Assembly (NCBI GenBank): GCA_964563495.1
Contig: CAZLYK010000008.1
Location: 5,703 to 69,702 of the forward strand
DNA length: 64,000 nucleotides
Source of the DNA: CAZLYK01 sp964563495
Lineage (GTDB): Bacteria > Acidobacteriota > Blastocatellia > RBC074
Direction: 5' to 3'
This document shows, piece after piece, positions 26,660-36,048 of this stretch. A program made the position numbers and the translations under genes. Each line of letters opens with the position of its first letter. Position 1 is the first letter of the stretch. Below the pieces are notes generated by a model. The model was not told the origin of the DNA. It did no database searches and was given only the letters and a program-made list of their open reading frames with translations.

Positions 26660-26750
26660 GGTTGGCACCTCCAATGACGAGATTGATGAATGGGCCAGGC
26701 CGGATTCTGGCACTAACTTTGCTTCATTACAGCCTGTTTAAGAAGAGAAT

Positions 26751-26819
26751 GGACAGAATTAAACAGGATTATTTCTAATTGGTCTTTAATCCTATTTGAT
26801 CCGGTAAATCCTGTCTATG
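26751..26819. repeat. degenerate palindromic repeat
   Basis: Starts GAATGGACAGAATTAAACAGG and ends GGTAAATCCTGTCTAT. The arms are decayed but the end signature is clear. It sits between divergent genes, so it is not always at a gene end. Confidence 0.75.
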
Positions 26820-26835
26820 TTTACGAGGAGGAGAG

Positions 26836-29589
26836 ATGGAGCAAACGTTTTGTCAGGAGCTGGTGAGTTCAGCGTCGGCGCGTCCGGACAAGGTCGCGAT
26901 GGTTTTGATTGGCCCGGGGGGCAAGGAGACTACTACCTTCAGCTCGATGCTGGCGCAGATTCGCAGCCTGGCTTTTCGCCTGCAACGGGAACAGATAGGT
27001 TTCGGGGACCGCGTCGCGCTGATCGGTGAGAATCATCCTCATTGGGTCATGGCATACCACGGTGTTCTTTTTCGTGGAGCGGTTGCCGTCCCGCTCGACC
27101 CGGAAGCCTCGATTGAAGCCATGGCCGCATTCCTGGAAGGGTCTGAGGCGAGGCTGGCTTTTGTCTCGCCTCGCTCGCTGACCAAATTTCGAGCCGTTTG
27201 CGAACGCCTCGGCCGGCGGATTCCACTGGTGTTGCTGCGGGCGCCGCGCGATCACGAGCCCGAAGCGAATGGTTATGCGCGTTATCAGGATTGGTCGCAA
27301 ACCCCGGTTACAGAGGAATTCGCAGCAGCTCCACCGCCGGCCAAATCCGATGACACCGCCGTTCTGATCTACACATCAGGCACCACCGGGACACCGAAAG
27401 CCGTGCCGCTAACGCACCGCAACATTCAAGCAGAGAGCGTCGGGGTGGAGGAAGCAATGCGGATCACGGAACGCGAAATAGTCCTCGGATTGCTCCCGCT
27501 CTTTCACGTCTACTCCCAGATGATCAGTCTCTGGCTCGCTCCGCTGATCGGGGCGCGGGTGGTTTACATTAGTGAGATGACCAGCGCCGAAATCGAACAC
27601 GGTTTGAAGGAAGGCGATGTCACGGCGCTGATCGGAGTGCCCAGGCTGTGGTACCTCTTCCACAAAAAGATCTTCGATACAGTCCGCGCCCAGCCCAGGC
27701 TGCTGAGGTGGGTCTTCAACGCCATGCTCGCGGTCAACGGGTGGCTGAGGGATCGGATCGATCTCAATCTGGGAACGATATTCTTCAGGCGAATTCACCA
27801 TGGCTTCGGCGGTAAGCTGCGGTTAGCGGTCGCCGGAGGCGCCAGCTTCGATGCCGATGTGGCGCTCGATTTTCACAGGCTCGGATTCACAATTCTACAG
27901 GGATATGGATTGACCGAGACCGCCGGCTCGGCCACCGTGACGAGGTTCGAGGATAACAAGATTGGCTCGGTCGGAACGCCGCTCAAAGGCGTCGAGATCA
28001 GGATCCATGAGCCGAATCAAGAAGGCGTCGGAGAAGTCTTGATCCGCGGGCCGATCGTGACGCCGGGTTATTACCGCAACCCAGAGGCCAATCGCCAGTC
28101 ATTCGACGCCGATGGGTGGTTTCACACCGGCGACCTGGGGCGTTTCGATCGGGAGGGCCATCTTTACATCGTCGGGCGGATGAAGGACGTGATTAAATTG
28201 CCTTCGGGCAAGAACGTCTTTCCTGAAGATGTCGAAGCGCATTATTCGCGATCTCCAATGGTCGGCGAGATCTGCGTCCTGGGCGTCAGGGATGAGGCGG
28301 TCAAATTCGCTCGCGCCGAAAAACTGTGTGCGGTGGTCGTCCCGGATTTCGACTACCTCAAAACCCAACACATCGCCAACACGCGTGAAGCGATCCGCTG
28401 GGAGCTGGACAACCTCGGCCGTGAGCTTCCTGAGTATCAGCGTGTACGCGATTACATGATCCGGGCCGAGCCTTTACCGCGGACGACGACGCGCAAGGTC
28501 CGGCGATATGAGCTCGAGCAACAGATCGTATCCGCCGGCCCGACCACTCAACGTGCGCGCGAGGCGAGTCGTTTCACGCTCTCACCCGACGACCAAAAGC
28601 TCATGGATTCAACCGCCGGCCGAGCCACTGCCGCAGCCATCAAAATACACGCGCCGGAGACAACTCTGATACATCCCGAGATGAACCTCGAACTGGACCT
28701 GGGGTTGGACTCCCTGGCGCGCGCCGAATGTGTCGCCAGCGTAGAGCAGACCCTCGGCATCGAATTCGATTCGACTGCCGTAGCCGAGGCGCTCAAGGTA
28801 GGAGAGCTGATACAGCTGGCTGAGGCAATGACCATTGCGGCCGGGTCCGGGGCCGCCGCGGCCAGCTTAAACTGGCGCGAAATTATCGCGCGCGAGCCGG
28901 TCGATTCGACCGACCTGCAGCCCATTCTCAAACGAAAACCGGTGACGGCTTTGTTTGCTTTTCTGGTCCTCAAATTGATCAACCTGGCGGCGCGAGTACT
29001 GTTCCGGATGGAAGTAGATGGGCGCGATCTGCTCAACCACCTCGATCGCCCGTATCTGATCTGCCCCAATCACCAGAGCTTTATCGACCCCTTGCTGATC
29101 TGCTCGACCTACCCTTATCGCATCTTGAAGCACGTCTTTCACGTAGGGGCGACGGTTTACTTCAGTCAGGGCTTTTCGGCCTGGATCGCTCGCCGGTTCA
29201 ACATCGTTCCGGTCGATCCCGACGTCAATCTATTACGGGCTATGCGCGCGGGCGCAGCCGGACTGCGCGCGGGTAAGATCCTCAATCTCTACCCCGAGGG
29301 AGAACGCTCGTTCGATGGAGTGCTTCACGAATTCAAGAAAGGCGCGGCCATCCTCGCCGTCGAGTTGAACCTCCCGATTGTCCCGGTCGCACTCGATGGA
29401 GCTTATCTCGTCTGGGGTCGCAAATCGGGCCGGATTCGACTCGCCGGGGTCAAAATCCGGTTCGGCGAACCGATCTTTATCGAAAAAGACGGCCTGACCG
29501 AAATTTCGGGAGAACCCGCTTATCAAGAGGTGACGGACTTAATCAAGGAGAGGATTCAGCAGATGCTCGACCAGATGCGGAAAGACTAG
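26836..29589 (+). CDS. AMP-binding ligase - carrier - PlsC acyltransferase fusion
   Basis: A 917-residue three-domain protein. Residues 1-570 are an ANL acyl-activating enzyme: TAVLIYTSGTTGTPKAVPL near 177, GYGLTE, and HTGDLGRFDREGHLYIVGRMKD. Residues of about 590-660 are an acyl-carrier domain with the phosphopantetheine Ser near 624 (LGLDSLARAE). Residues of about 730-900 are a PlsC-type acyltransferase with NHQSFIDP (HxxxxD) near 742 and YPEGERSFDG near 820. The protein could activate a fatty acid, load it on its own carrier and transfer it to a lysophospholipid, like E. coli Aas but with the domain order reversed and a built-in carrier. A GGAGGAGAG run precedes the ATG. The cytoplasmic membrane face is the expected site of action. 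Confidence 0.88.
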   Translation: MEQTFCQELVSSASARPDKVAMVLIGPGGKETTTFSSMLAQIRSLAFRLQREQIGFGDRVALIGENHPHWVMAYHGVLFRGAVAVPLDPEASIEAMAAFLEGSEARLAFVSPRSLTKFRAVCERLGRRIPLVLLRAPRDHEPEANGYARYQDWSQTPVTEEFAAAPPPAKSDDTAVLIYTSGTTGTPKAVPLTHRNIQAESVGVEEAMRITEREIVLGLLPLFHVYSQMISLWLAPLIGARVVYISEMTSAEIEHGLKEGDVTALIGVPRLWYLFHKKIFDTVRAQPRLLRWVFNAMLAVNGWLRDRIDLNLGTIFFRRIHHGFGGKLRLAVAGGASFDADVALDFHRLGFTILQGYGLTETAGSATVTRFEDNKIGSVGTPLKGVEIRIHEPNQEGVGEVLIRGPIVTPGYYRNPEANRQSFDADGWFHTGDLGRFDREGHLYIVGRMKDVIKLPSGKNVFPEDVEAHYSRSPMVGEICVLGVRDEAVKFARAEKLCAVVVPDFDYLKTQHIANTREAIRWELDNLGRELPEYQRVRDYMIRAEPLPRTTTRKVRRYELEQQIVSAGPTTQRAREASRFTLSPDDQKLMDSTAGRATAAAIKIHAPETTLIHPEMNLELDLGLDSLARAECVASVEQTLGIEFDSTAVAEALKVGELIQLAEAMTIAAGSGAAAASLNWREIIAREPVDSTDLQPILKRKPVTALFAFLVLKLINLAARVLFRMEVDGRDLLNHLDRPYLICPNHQSFIDPLLICSTYPYRILKHVFHVGATVYFSQGFSAWIARRFNIVPVDPDVNLLRAMRAGAAGLRAGKILNLYPEGERSFDGVLHEFKKGAAILAVELNLPIVPVALDGAYLVWGRKSGRIRLAGVKIRFGEPIFIEKDGLTEISGEPAYQEVTDLIKERIQQMLDQMRKD

Positions 29590-29848
29590 CGCGGCTGGGG
29601 ATTTTTTCGCGTCTTTGTGTACTGAACAGCGAGATATTGCGCTAATTCAACCGGATTAACCGGGCTGATGCAGGATTGAATGGGATTTCAAAAAGAAATT
29701 CTTTGCCATAGAACGGCACGATCATTGCTTTAAATCAGTGTCCGCTAAATTAGACCAAAAAAGATTTGGACACTCGCCGCGAAGCGGTGACAGATGTTGT
29801 CTGGTTTGATTTAGTTTTTATACGAAAGGGCTTAAGCGGGGTGCTCTT
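29590..29848. other. intergenic region with decayed repeat and a hairpin
   Basis: Positions 29650-29695 hold a weak copy of the palindromic family (CCGGATTAACCGGGCTGATG...). At about 29741-29779 AGTGTCC and GGACACT form a 7-bp stem around 24 bases with TAAATTAGACC; this may be an operator or an insertion-sequence remnant. No gene is seen. Confidence 0.45.
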
Positions 29849-30745
29849 ATGATCAAGATAGAACGTATTTTATGTCCAACTGATCTTTCGGGGGATTCCG
29901 ACGAAGCTCTGCGATATGCTGTGGCTCTGGCGGGCAGTTATCACTCGAAGCTATCTGTGTGCCATTGCCTGGAATCGCAGACCCCGGAACCCGAAAATCT
30001 TCGCAATCAAATCAAACTGATCATCGATGACGCAATCAACAAACGCGTTTCGCAGATCGGTCCGGCCAAGATCGAGTACGAAGTCATCCTAATTGACGGG
30101 GATCCGAGGTTGGCGATTTCGCAGACGGCGGCTGAGCGACAGATAGATCTGGTGGTCATGCGTTCACGCCGGCGTCCTCTGGCGGCGGCGCTGCTCGGAT
30201 CGACTGCCGAAGCGATCTGCCGGACCGCGCCCTGCCCCGTCCTCATCACTCATCCGGAAGAGCGTGAGTGGAAAGGATTGAACTTCGGCAAGATCGACCC
30301 GCGCAAGATCCTGGTCGCGTATGATTTCTCGACCGATTCGGAGCTGGCCATGATCTACGGGATACTGCTGGCGCAGGAATACCAGTCTGAGTTGCATCTG
30401 ATCCACGTCTTGCCGTATTCGCATCCGCCCGACATGGCCGATTTGCCGGCCGGCGAGGTTACGGAGTTTCAAGACGCCGCACAGCGCCTGCAGAACGCCA
30501 TCCCGTCAGAGACTTTTCTCTGGTGCGATATCAAGCAGGCGGTCAGATCCGGGCAGCCTTATCGCGAGATCCTGACTTACGCGGATGAGAACGCCATAGA
30601 TTTGATCTGTATGGGAGTTCATGGCGCGGGCTTTTCCATGCACGCGCTGTTCGGCTCGAACACGGACCGCGTTTTACGGCAGGCGCCCTGCCCGGTCATG
30701 ATCGCCCGCCCGCTCAAGCCTGCCGGCGCCGTGGCAGGTAGATAG
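29849..30745 (+). CDS. tandem universal stress protein (two UspA domains)
   Basis: 298 residues made of two Usp folds, 1-145 and 150-290. Each ends with an ATP-type motif: LLGSTAEAICRTAPCPVLI in the first, and MGVHGAGFSMHALFGSNTDRVLRQAPCPVMIARP in the second, with the G-2x-G-9x-G-S pattern only partly kept in the first. Domain starts are ERILCPTDLSGDSDEALRYA and KILVAYDFSTDSELAMIYG. Universal stress proteins bind ATP or other nucleotides and aid survival under stress, often without a known partner. The start has only a weak GGGGTG site. It is a single gene between the fusion acyltransferase and a convergent S9 peptidase. Confidence 0.88.
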   Translation: MIKIERILCPTDLSGDSDEALRYAVALAGSYHSKLSVCHCLESQTPEPENLRNQIKLIIDDAINKRVSQIGPAKIEYEVILIDGDPRLAISQTAAERQIDLVVMRSRRRPLAAALLGSTAEAICRTAPCPVLITHPEEREWKGLNFGKIDPRKILVAYDFSTDSELAMIYGILLAQEYQSELHLIHVLPYSHPPDMADLPAGEVTEFQDAAQRLQNAIPSETFLWCDIKQAVRSGQPYREILTYADENAIDLICMGVHGAGFSMHALFGSNTDRVLRQAPCPVMIARPLKPAGAVAGR

Positions 30746-30760
30746 TCCGTACAAAATGCT

Positions 30761-30838
30761 AATAGACAGGATATGTGCAGGTTCCGACAAGACCCTATCT
30801 TGTCAGAACCTGCACATATCCTGTCAATCCGGTTGAAT
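30761..30838. repeat. palindromic repeat at the meeting point of convergent genes
   Basis: Starts AATAGACAGGATATGTGCAGG and contains its reverse complement, with a short central loop (CAAGACCCTATCTTG). The S9 peptidase on the minus strand reads through one arm and stops with TAG in the loop. A terminator function for the Usp gene is plausible. Confidence 0.92.
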
Positions 30839-32750
30839 TTCTGATTGTCGGGCGCTTCATGACATATTTTTCAATCCAGGCGAATTCTCGTCGAATTTTA
30901 TCCAATTGATAACCGGGTAGAGTCAAGCTGTGTCCCTGGTCAGGGTAGATCACCAGTTGAGTCTTGACGCCGAGGCGTTTGAGCGTCCGATAGGCCTCTT
31001 GCGACTGACCCAGAGGGACGCGCTCATCTTTTTCACCATGAAAGATGAGGGTCGGGGTGGCGCCCCAATCAGAGACCGCATTCGACAATCCCGCGCCGTA
31101 TACCGCGCATTTAAACCGGCCGGCGTGAACGATCATCCAGGCGCTCAGATAACCGCCGTAGCTCCAGCCGGCGACGGCCAACCTGTTTGAGTCAGCAATC
31201 CCGATTTTGACCAAATGATCGATCCCGCTCAGGACATCTTGATGATCGAGTTTGCCCGTGAGCTTCGCGTTGGCTTGCGCGAATGACGCGCCGTAATTGG
31301 ACGAGCCGCGAAAATTGGGCATGAAGACGGCATAGCCATTCGCCGCATAGATCTGCGGAAAGGCGCTCCAGGCAGCGTTGAAACCTTTGGTATAGGCCTG
31401 CTCGGGGCCGCCGTGGAGATATGTCAGGAGCGGGTAGCTCTTGCCGGTTCGATAGCCGACTGGATAGACGACAATCCCTTCGATCTCGGTTCCGTCATTC
31501 GACCTCCATTTGATCGATTCGACCTGTCCGAGAGCCAGTGATTCGACCTGTGGATTGAGGCGCGTCAGCAGAACCGGGATCATATTGCGCGCGCTGAGCA
31601 GGACAACCTCGCCCGCCATGCGGGGGTTCTCGTGGACATATGCCAGGTTCATGCCGTCGAGGGTCATCGAAAAGCCGGTGGTCACGCCTTCATCGCGAGT
31701 CATGGCCATCGGCGTCTGGTCGAAGAGGCCGATCGTAAAGATCCGCGCGTTGACGCCAACTCCGGCCAGCAGGATCAACCGGCGGCTGTCGATCACCCAG
31801 CGATAAGCGCTGATGTAACCGTCAAAACGGCGTCCGAGCACTTGCGGTCCGCCGCCGGTCAGTGGGACCAGATGAATTCGCAGCGGGCCGGTATTGACGT
31901 CGCCGTCAGCGTGCGCGAGAAAAGATATCCAGCGACCATCGGGTGAAAATCGCGGCTCGGATTCCTCTCCGTTTCCGTTCGTGATCTGTCTCGATCGGGC
32001 TGTCTCGTATGGGGCGTTCTTGAGATCTGTCTGGGTGATGAAGACCTCTGTCGTCGGGTTTTCCGTCTGTTTTGGCGTGGTGCGCGCAGTAAAGACGATC
32101 TGCGCGCCGTCGGGCGACCAATTGAAGGAAGTGATCTGACGATCGCCTTTGGTCAGCTGTCTGATCTGCTGAGTGGCGATCTCGACAATCCACAACTGGG
32201 CATACCGGTCATCCTCATCGACGACGATCGGAAGCCTGGTATCTGATCCCTGCTCCGGCGGCTCTTCAGCGATAAAAGCGATAAATCTGCCGTCGGGCGA
32301 CCAATCGAAATCCTGAACCGGGGTCTTGTGCGAGGTCAGCTGGACCGGCTCTCCGGCCTGCGGGTTGACCAGAAAGATCTGCGCCCGCGAGGACGATGGC
32401 ACGGGATTACCCGAGGCCTCGCTTCCCCGCTCCGATAGAAAGGCGAGCCGGCGCCCGTCCGGCCCCCAACGTGGGTGATCGTCGCGTTTCGAGTGAACGG
32501 TCAGGCGCACCGAGGGCTCGCGCGTGTCGTATGCCAGCCAGATGTCAGAATTGAGGCGATCGTTTTCGCGATCCCACGATGTGACGACAAAAGCTACCCG
32601 GCGACCGTCGGGCGACATTTGCGCATCGCTCGCGCGATTGATCGAAACCACGTCCTCAGGCGTCATCGGTCGCCTGGCCTGAGCCGCCGCTGAATCGGCC
32701 GAGACGAGCACTGTCAAAAAAACCAGAATATAAAAAAATCGGATGATCAC
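30795..32750 (-). CDS. S9 family prolyl oligopeptidase-like peptidase, exported
   Basis: 651 residues. GAGG 6 bases upstream supports a GTG start at 32750. A signal peptide (FFYILVFLTVLVSADSAAAQA) is followed by a WD40/PD40-type propeller with repeated SPDGRRVAF-like motifs. The C-terminal alpha/beta-hydrolase domain has the nucleophile in GWSYGGYLSA (about 528), Asp in HGEKDERVP (about 573) and His in DQGHSLTLP (about 606). Such enzymes cut short peptides or acyl-peptides in the periplasm. The last 15 or so residues (GLTGYVQVLTR) are encoded by the palindromic repeat. It is divergent from a second S9 peptidase. Confidence 0.9.
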   Translation of the reverse strand: MIIRFFYILVFLTVLVSADSAAAQARRPMTPEDVVSINRASDAQMSPDGRRVAFVVTSWDRENDRLNSDIWLAYDTREPSVRLTVHSKRDDHPRWGPDGRRLAFLSERGSEASGNPVPSSSRAQIFLVNPQAGEPVQLTSHKTPVQDFDWSPDGRFIAFIAEEPPEQGSDTRLPIVVDEDDRYAQLWIVEIATQQIRQLTKGDRQITSFNWSPDGAQIVFTARTTPKQTENPTTEVFITQTDLKNAPYETARSRQITNGNGEESEPRFSPDGRWISFLAHADGDVNTGPLRIHLVPLTGGGPQVLGRRFDGYISAYRWVIDSRRLILLAGVGVNARIFTIGLFDQTPMAMTRDEGVTTGFSMTLDGMNLAYVHENPRMAGEVVLLSARNMIPVLLTRLNPQVESLALGQVESIKWRSNDGTEIEGIVVYPVGYRTGKSYPLLTYLHGGPEQAYTKGFNAAWSAFPQIYAANGYAVFMPNFRGSSNYGASFAQANAKLTGKLDHQDVLSGIDHLVKIGIADSNRLAVAGWSYGGYLSAWMIVHAGRFKCAVYGAGLSNAVSDWGATPTLIFHGEKDERVPLGQSQEAYRTLKRLGVKTQLVIYPDQGHSLTLPGYQLDKIRREFAWIEKYVMKRPTIRNSTGLTGYVQVLTR

Positions 32751-32785
32751 CTTTTTCCTCTTTCGGTTTGGAGTACGAATTCATG

Positions 32786-32872
32786 AATAGACAGGATTGA
32801 CAGGATTTGTCCAGGATTTTACCGGATATTATCTTGTCTCATCATGCAATAATCTTGTTTATCCTGTCTATT
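32786..32872. repeat. palindromic repeat in a divergent promoter region
   Basis: Starts AATAGACAGGATTGACAGG and ends TTATCCTGTCTATT, with looser pairing in the middle. It lies between the divergent starts of two S9 peptidase genes, so here it must share space with promoters. Confidence 0.9.
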
Positions 32873-32969
32873 CATTGCTTGATCGGCATTAACAGTGAGG
32901 CTATGATGCAGCGACTTTTTGTTCCCATCTCCCGGCATTGCTAAAGAGTCGTAATTCAAGGAGACAACC

Positions 32970-35066
32970 ATGAAGAGACTGGCGATTTCTCTCATTCTCT
33001 TACTGAGCTTTTTTGTCTTGGCGCCTGATCTCAACGGCAGGGCAGCCGGCGAACGGCGAATGACCATCGAAGAGTCTCTGGCGCTCAAACAGGTAGGGCC
33101 TCCGCAACTCTCGCCCGATGGCTCGCGAGTCGCCTACACCCTGAGCGAGTGGGACAGGAAAGAGAATCGCCGGTTTTCCCATATCTGGCTGGTTTCGGCC
33201 GAAGGCGGGCGATCGATCAAACTGACCAATGGTGAAAAGGGAGAATCTTCGCCGCAATGGTCGCCCGATAGCGCTCGGATAGCCTTCCTCGCAGACCGCG
33301 ACAAAGGCACGCAGATCTGGATCATCCCGGCCGACGGCGGCGAGGCGGAAAAACTGACCTCCGAAGAGAACAATATCCAATCTTTCCGCTGGGCTCCCGA
33401 TGGAAAATCCGTAGCCTTCGTCACGCGCGATACGCCGAAGGACAAGGCCGAACGCGAGAAGAAAAAGAAGGAGAAGTTCGACACGATAGTCGTCGACTCG
33501 GATTTCAGCTATTCGCATCTCTGGACGATCAGTCTTGAAACGAGAACGAAGAAGCGGATCACCGAAGGCAATTTCAGCGTGAGCAGCCCGCAGTGGTCTC
33601 CGGACGGCAAACAGATCGCCTTCGTCTACTCGCGCGCCGGCGCACAGGAAAGCTCCTTTACAGACATTTCGGAAGATCGCAACACCGACATCTACGTCAT
33701 TTCGGCCGGCGGCGGAACACCCAGGCAAGTGACCGACAACCCGTCACCCGATAACAATCCGCAATGGTCGCCCGACGGGCAGAAGATCGCTTACGTCGCC
33801 AATACCGAACCCGTATCCTGGGCGGCCAAAAACGATATCATGCTGATCTCCTCCAACGGCGGTCCGCCGCGTAATCTGACAGCCGGTTTCTTCGAATCGG
33901 CCGGCTCGAACATGGAATGGGCGCCGGACGGCAAAACGATCTTTTTTGTTGGGGGGATCGGCCTTCACTCCCATATCCTCAAAGTCGAGACCGATAGCGG
34001 CCAAGTCACTCAATTGACGCGTGAAGACCGGATTTACGGCGACTTTGACATCGCAGGTCGCCCGGCGGTCCCGTCCATTACCCCGCCTTTCAACCCGAAT
34101 CAGCCGGCCTACACTCCGAACTGGAAGATCGCTTATACAGTCAGCGACAACCTGACGCCCGAAGATATCTGGGTCGGCCCGCTCCAAAAGTTCGGCGAAG
34201 CCAGAAAGATCACCTGGATAAATCCGGAGGTTAAAGACTTCACCCTGCCCGAAACCACGATCGTTAAATGGAAGGGGCCGGACAATTTCGAGATCGAGGG
34301 GCTGCTGATCAAACCGCTCGGCTACCAGGCAGGCAACCGCTACCCGCTTGTGCTCATGATTCACGGTGGTCCTTACGGCCGGTTCATCAACGGGTTCAAC
34401 AGCCGCGCGCAGGTCTTCGCGACGTACGGTTACGCCGTGCTCATGCCCAATCCGCGCGGATCAACCGGCTACGGCAACAAGTTTACGACCGCGAACGTGG
34501 GCAATTGGGGCGGCCATGATTTCAAGGACATCATGGCCGGAGTCGATCACCTGGTTGCCAATGGCGTGGCGGATCCGGACAAACTCGTCGTCATGGGCGG
34601 CAGCTACGGCGGCTTTATGACCTTCTGGACGATCACCCAAACCGATCGCTTTAAGGCTGCCATCGGTCACGCGGGCATCAGCGACTGGTACAGCTTTCAC
34701 GGCCAGAGCGACATCCCGGGACTGATCGAATATGGTTTCGCCGGACAACCGTGGACGTCGACCGAGACGTACCGCAAGTGGTCACCCATGACTTATGTCG
34801 ATCGCGTCAAGACTCCGATCCTGATCACTCACGGCGAGCAGGACCTGAGAGTGCCGATCGCACAGGCCGAGCAGTACTATCGCGCACTCAGAAAACGCGG
34901 CGTCGAAACAGTCTTTTTACGCTATCCTCGCGAGGGCCACGGCATCCAGGAACCCAATCACGTGATCGATCTGGTCGGACGACAGATCGAATGGTTCGAT
35001 TCTCACCTCGGCATCAAACGTGAAAAACCGGCCGAGGCAAAAGCGGTGAGCAGCATTAGCCAGTAA
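32970..35066 (+). CDS. S9 family prolyl oligopeptidase-like peptidase, exported
   Basis: 698 residues. AAGGAG 7 bases upstream fixes the ATG. A signal peptide (LAISLILLLSFFVLAPDLNG) precedes a propeller with clear PD40 blades (QLSPDGSRVAYT, QWSPDSARIAFLAD, QWSPDGKQIAFVYS, QWSPDGQKIAYVAN). The catalytic triad is in the C-terminal hydrolase: Ser in MGGSYGGFMTFW (about 544), Asp in HGEQDLRVPIAQ (about 622) and His in EGHGIQEP (about 654). Probably a periplasmic dipeptidyl- or acylaminoacyl-peptidase used in peptide scavenging together with the divergent S9 and M1 enzymes. The stop TAA adjoins the repeat that follows. Confidence 0.92.
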   Translation: MKRLAISLILLLSFFVLAPDLNGRAAGERRMTIEESLALKQVGPPQLSPDGSRVAYTLSEWDRKENRRFSHIWLVSAEGGRSIKLTNGEKGESSPQWSPDSARIAFLADRDKGTQIWIIPADGGEAEKLTSEENNIQSFRWAPDGKSVAFVTRDTPKDKAEREKKKKEKFDTIVVDSDFSYSHLWTISLETRTKKRITEGNFSVSSPQWSPDGKQIAFVYSRAGAQESSFTDISEDRNTDIYVISAGGGTPRQVTDNPSPDNNPQWSPDGQKIAYVANTEPVSWAAKNDIMLISSNGGPPRNLTAGFFESAGSNMEWAPDGKTIFFVGGIGLHSHILKVETDSGQVTQLTREDRIYGDFDIAGRPAVPSITPPFNPNQPAYTPNWKIAYTVSDNLTPEDIWVGPLQKFGEARKITWINPEVKDFTLPETTIVKWKGPDNFEIEGLLIKPLGYQAGNRYPLVLMIHGGPYGRFINGFNSRAQVFATYGYAVLMPNPRGSTGYGNKFTTANVGNWGGHDFKDIMAGVDHLVANGVADPDKLVVMGGSYGGFMTFWTITQTDRFKAAIGHAGISDWYSFHGQSDIPGLIEYGFAGQPWTSTETYRKWSPMTYVDRVKTPILITHGEQDLRVPIAQAEQYYRALRKRGVETVFLRYPREGHGIQEPNHVIDLVGRQIEWFDSHLGIKREKPAEAKAVSSISQ

Positions 35067-35151
35067 TAGACAGGATTGACAAGATTTGTGCAGGATTAAA
35101 CAAGATTTGATCCTGTCACATCCTGCACAAATCTTGTCGATCCTGTCTATT
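35065..35151. repeat. palindromic intergenic repeat
   Basis: Starts AATAGACAGGATTGACAAGA and ends TCTTGTCGATCCTGTCTATT; it is followed by TTTTCTTCC, a possible terminator tail for the upstream gene. It begins within the upstream stop codon and ends 12 bases before the aquaglyceroporin start. Confidence 0.93.
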
Positions 35152-35163
35152 TTTCTTCCAAAC

Positions 35164-35925
35164 ATGAAACTTGAACAACTTAAGCGTGAAATCCTGGCCG
35201 AATTTCTCGGCACTTTCGTCCTGATCGCTTTTGGCGCGGGAGTAGTCGCGCAATTCCTCCTCGGCAAAGGTCAGAACGGAACATATCTCTCAATCAACCT
35301 GGCCTGGGGATTTGCCGTGACCATGGGCATCTATGTCGCCGGCGGCGTGACCGGGGCGCACCTCAACCCGGCGGTGACGCTGGCCCTGGCCGTCCGCAGA
35401 GATTTCCCCTGGGCAAAACTACTGCCTTATTGGCTGGCGCAACTGGCGGGAGCTTTTGCCGGGGCGGCGCTGGTCTTGATCGTCTATCGCGAGGCCTTTA
35501 ACGCCTTCGACGGCGGGGTGAGAACCATGGCGACGGCCGGCATCTTCGCCACTTACCCTCAGGGTTACCTTTCACACGTCGGCGGATTGATCGATCAGAT
35601 TGTCGGAACCGCCCTGCTCATGCTCGTGATCATGGCGATTGGAGATACTCGCAACAATCCGGCGGGAATCCTCGGCCCGGTCGTGGTCGGGTTTCTCGTT
35701 TGTGTGATCGGGATGTCTTTCGGACTCAATGCGGGTTACGCAATCAACCCGGCGCGCGATCTGGGGCCGCGCTTGTTGACCGCCGTGGCCGGCTGGGGAA
35801 CTGAAGTTTTTCGCGCCGGGAATTTCTGGTTCTGGGTTCCGATCATCGGCCCCCTCATCGGCGGGCCGCTCGGCGCCTACGTCTACGACCTTTTCATCGG
35901 CAACTTTTTAAATAGACAGGATTGA
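35164..35925 (+). CDS. MIP family aquaglyceroporin
   Basis: 253 residues from the ATG at 35164; the frame continues upstream only through repeat sequence. It has six transmembrane helices and two half-helices with the signature NPA motifs GAHLNPAVTLALAV (about 68) and GYAINPARDLGPRL (about 193). Asp after the second NPAR is the usual mark of glycerol facilitators (GlpF type) rather than strict water channels, so glycerol or other small polyols are the likely solutes. It starts with the amphipathic segment KREILAEFLGTFVLIAFGAG in the inner membrane. No ribosome-binding site is evident. The last four residues (NRQD) and the TGA come from the palindromic repeat. Confidence 0.92.
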   Translation: MKLEQLKREILAEFLGTFVLIAFGAGVVAQFLLGKGQNGTYLSINLAWGFAVTMGIYVAGGVTGAHLNPAVTLALAVRRDFPWAKLLPYWLAQLAGAFAGAALVLIVYREAFNAFDGGVRTMATAGIFATYPQGYLSHVGGLIDQIVGTALLMLVIMAIGDTRNNPAGILGPVVVGFLVCVIGMSFGLNAGYAINPARDLGPRLLTAVAGWGTEVFRAGNFWFWVPIIGPLIGGPLGAYVYDLFIGNFLNRQD

Positions 35926-36048
35926 CAGGATTTTTCCAGGATTAAACAAGATTACGATGGGGAAAAAAGTTTTTGATTAACACCAAAAACTTTTTTCCCC
36001 ATCGTAATCTTGTTTAATCCTGGAAAAATCCTGTCAATCCTGTCTATT
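35911..36048. repeat. 138-bp perfect palindrome of the repeat family
   Basis: Two 65-base arms pair perfectly around the 8-base centre ATTAACAC. The outer 43 bases are the standard arm; the inner part (ACGATGGGGAAAAAAG...) corresponds to the conserved centre of other copies but is here symmetrical. It encodes the last codons of the aquaglyceroporin (+) and the TAG of the TonB gene (-). Confidence 0.97.
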
